NCBI GenBank assembly: GCA_016793525.1
Contig: JAEUJT010000332.1
Location: forward strand, 1 to 6,992
Length of the DNA: 6,992 nucleotides
Source: Archangium sp.
GTDB lineage: Bacteria > Myxococcota > Myxococcia > Myxococcales > Myxococcaceae
Direction: 5' to 3'
Shown: positions 6,689 to 6,992 of the stretch, one piece after another
Numbering within the stretch: position 1 is the stretch's first letter
Layout: each line of letters starts with the position of its first letter
Notes under the pieces: model-generated
What the model was told of the DNA's origin: nothing
The model's input: only the letters and a program-made list of their open reading frames with translations
Databases searched by the model: none
Translations under genes and position numbers: made by a program

Positions 6689-6992
6689 CCGCGCTGGCGC
6701 TGCTGGTGGTGGCCGCCGCTCCGCTGGTGTGGACCGAGCAGCCGGTGTTCGAGCACCACGCGGGCCCCTCGGGGTGGGGCACGAGCGAGGTGTCGTTTGT
6801 CCTCCCGCCCGAAGCGCACGGGCTCGAGGTGCGCTTCGCCCAGCGGCTCGAAGGGCTGCGGGTTGAGGTCGACGCCGACGCCGGCCGGCCCGCTCCACTT
6901 CCGCTCCAACCCGAGCGCCGCTACGGCGGCACGTCCATCACGCTGGAGTGGAAGACCGCAGGTCTCCGGCGCGTCAGGCTGCGGCTCCACCT
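6685..6992 (+). CDS. Probable exported protein of unknown family (3' end cut by window)
   Basis: The frame opens at a GTG whose GTGA overlaps the previous stop by four bases, and it stays open for 102 codons to the window edge. The start MTALALLVVAAAPLVW is a short hydrophobic export signal lacking the usual basic n-region, so it may be a signal peptide or an N-terminal anchor. What follows looks like a beta-rich extracytoplasmic domain with alternating strands: SEVSFVLPPEAHGLEVRF, GLRVEVDADAG, YGGTSITLEWK and LRRVRLRLHL. I do not recognise a family. DUF2339 genes are often followed by DUF3999 genes, which encode exported beta-rich proteins with a C-terminal membrane anchor, so that is a hypothesis; the visible N-terminus lacks the DUF3999 motifs I know. 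The four-base overlap and shared orientation argue that it works with the membrane protein before it. Confidence 0.75.
   Translation, partial: MTALALLVVAAAPLVWTEQPVFEHHAGPSGWGTSEVSFVLPPEAHGLEVRFAQRLEGLRVEVDADAGRPAPLPLQPERRYGGTSITLEWKTAGLRRVRLRLH

Noticed and set aside
1..6992. tRNA, rRNA, insertion sequence or CRISPR array
   Set aside because: No terminal inverted repeats with a transposase, no regularly spaced repeats and no recognisable RNA gene; nearly all sequence is accounted for by the six protein genes.

Overview
The window is GC-rich, densely coding DNA with six protein genes, almost no spare sequence, and no RNA gene, mobile element or CRISPR array that I could recognise. The gene content suggests a myxobacterium or relative (Myxococcota): a DUF1592/DUF1588-type lipoprotein, a large Ig-like plus propeller-like lipoprotein, and an OmpR-type two-component pair. 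That assignment is inference from gene content and base composition, not from a marker gene.

Layout. Positions 1-1466, minus strand: a DUF1587/1595/1592/1588/1585-type protein with one CGGCH (CxxCH) motif, its C-terminus cut by the window edge. Positions 1467-1569: a short divergent intergenic region with small inverted repeats, the only obvious place for promoters of both flanking transcripts. Positions 1570-5914, plus strand: a tight three-gene unit made of a lipoprotein (bacterial Ig-like domains followed by about six propeller-like repeats), an OmpR/PhoB-family response regulator and a HAMP-containing histidine kinase. Stop and start codons overlap at both junctions (TGATG, then GTGA). 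Positions 5915-5995: an 81-base gap with a 7-base direct repeat in 11-base phase, the geometry used by OmpR/PhoB-family regulators. Positions 5996-6992, plus strand: a small polytopic membrane protein resembling only the C-terminal end of DUF2339 proteins, overlapping by four bases a probable exported protein that runs off the window.

How they may work together. The overlaps imply that the lipoprotein, regulator and kinase are made together, so the lipoprotein is a candidate accessory sensor, ligand binder or cell-envelope output of the two-component system. The direct repeat next to the kinase stop codon makes the downstream membrane/exported pair a candidate target of the regulator. Both ideas are inference. 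The strongest assignments are the response regulator, the histidine kinase and the DUF1592-type protein. The least certain are the DUF2339-like label and the role of the final partial gene.
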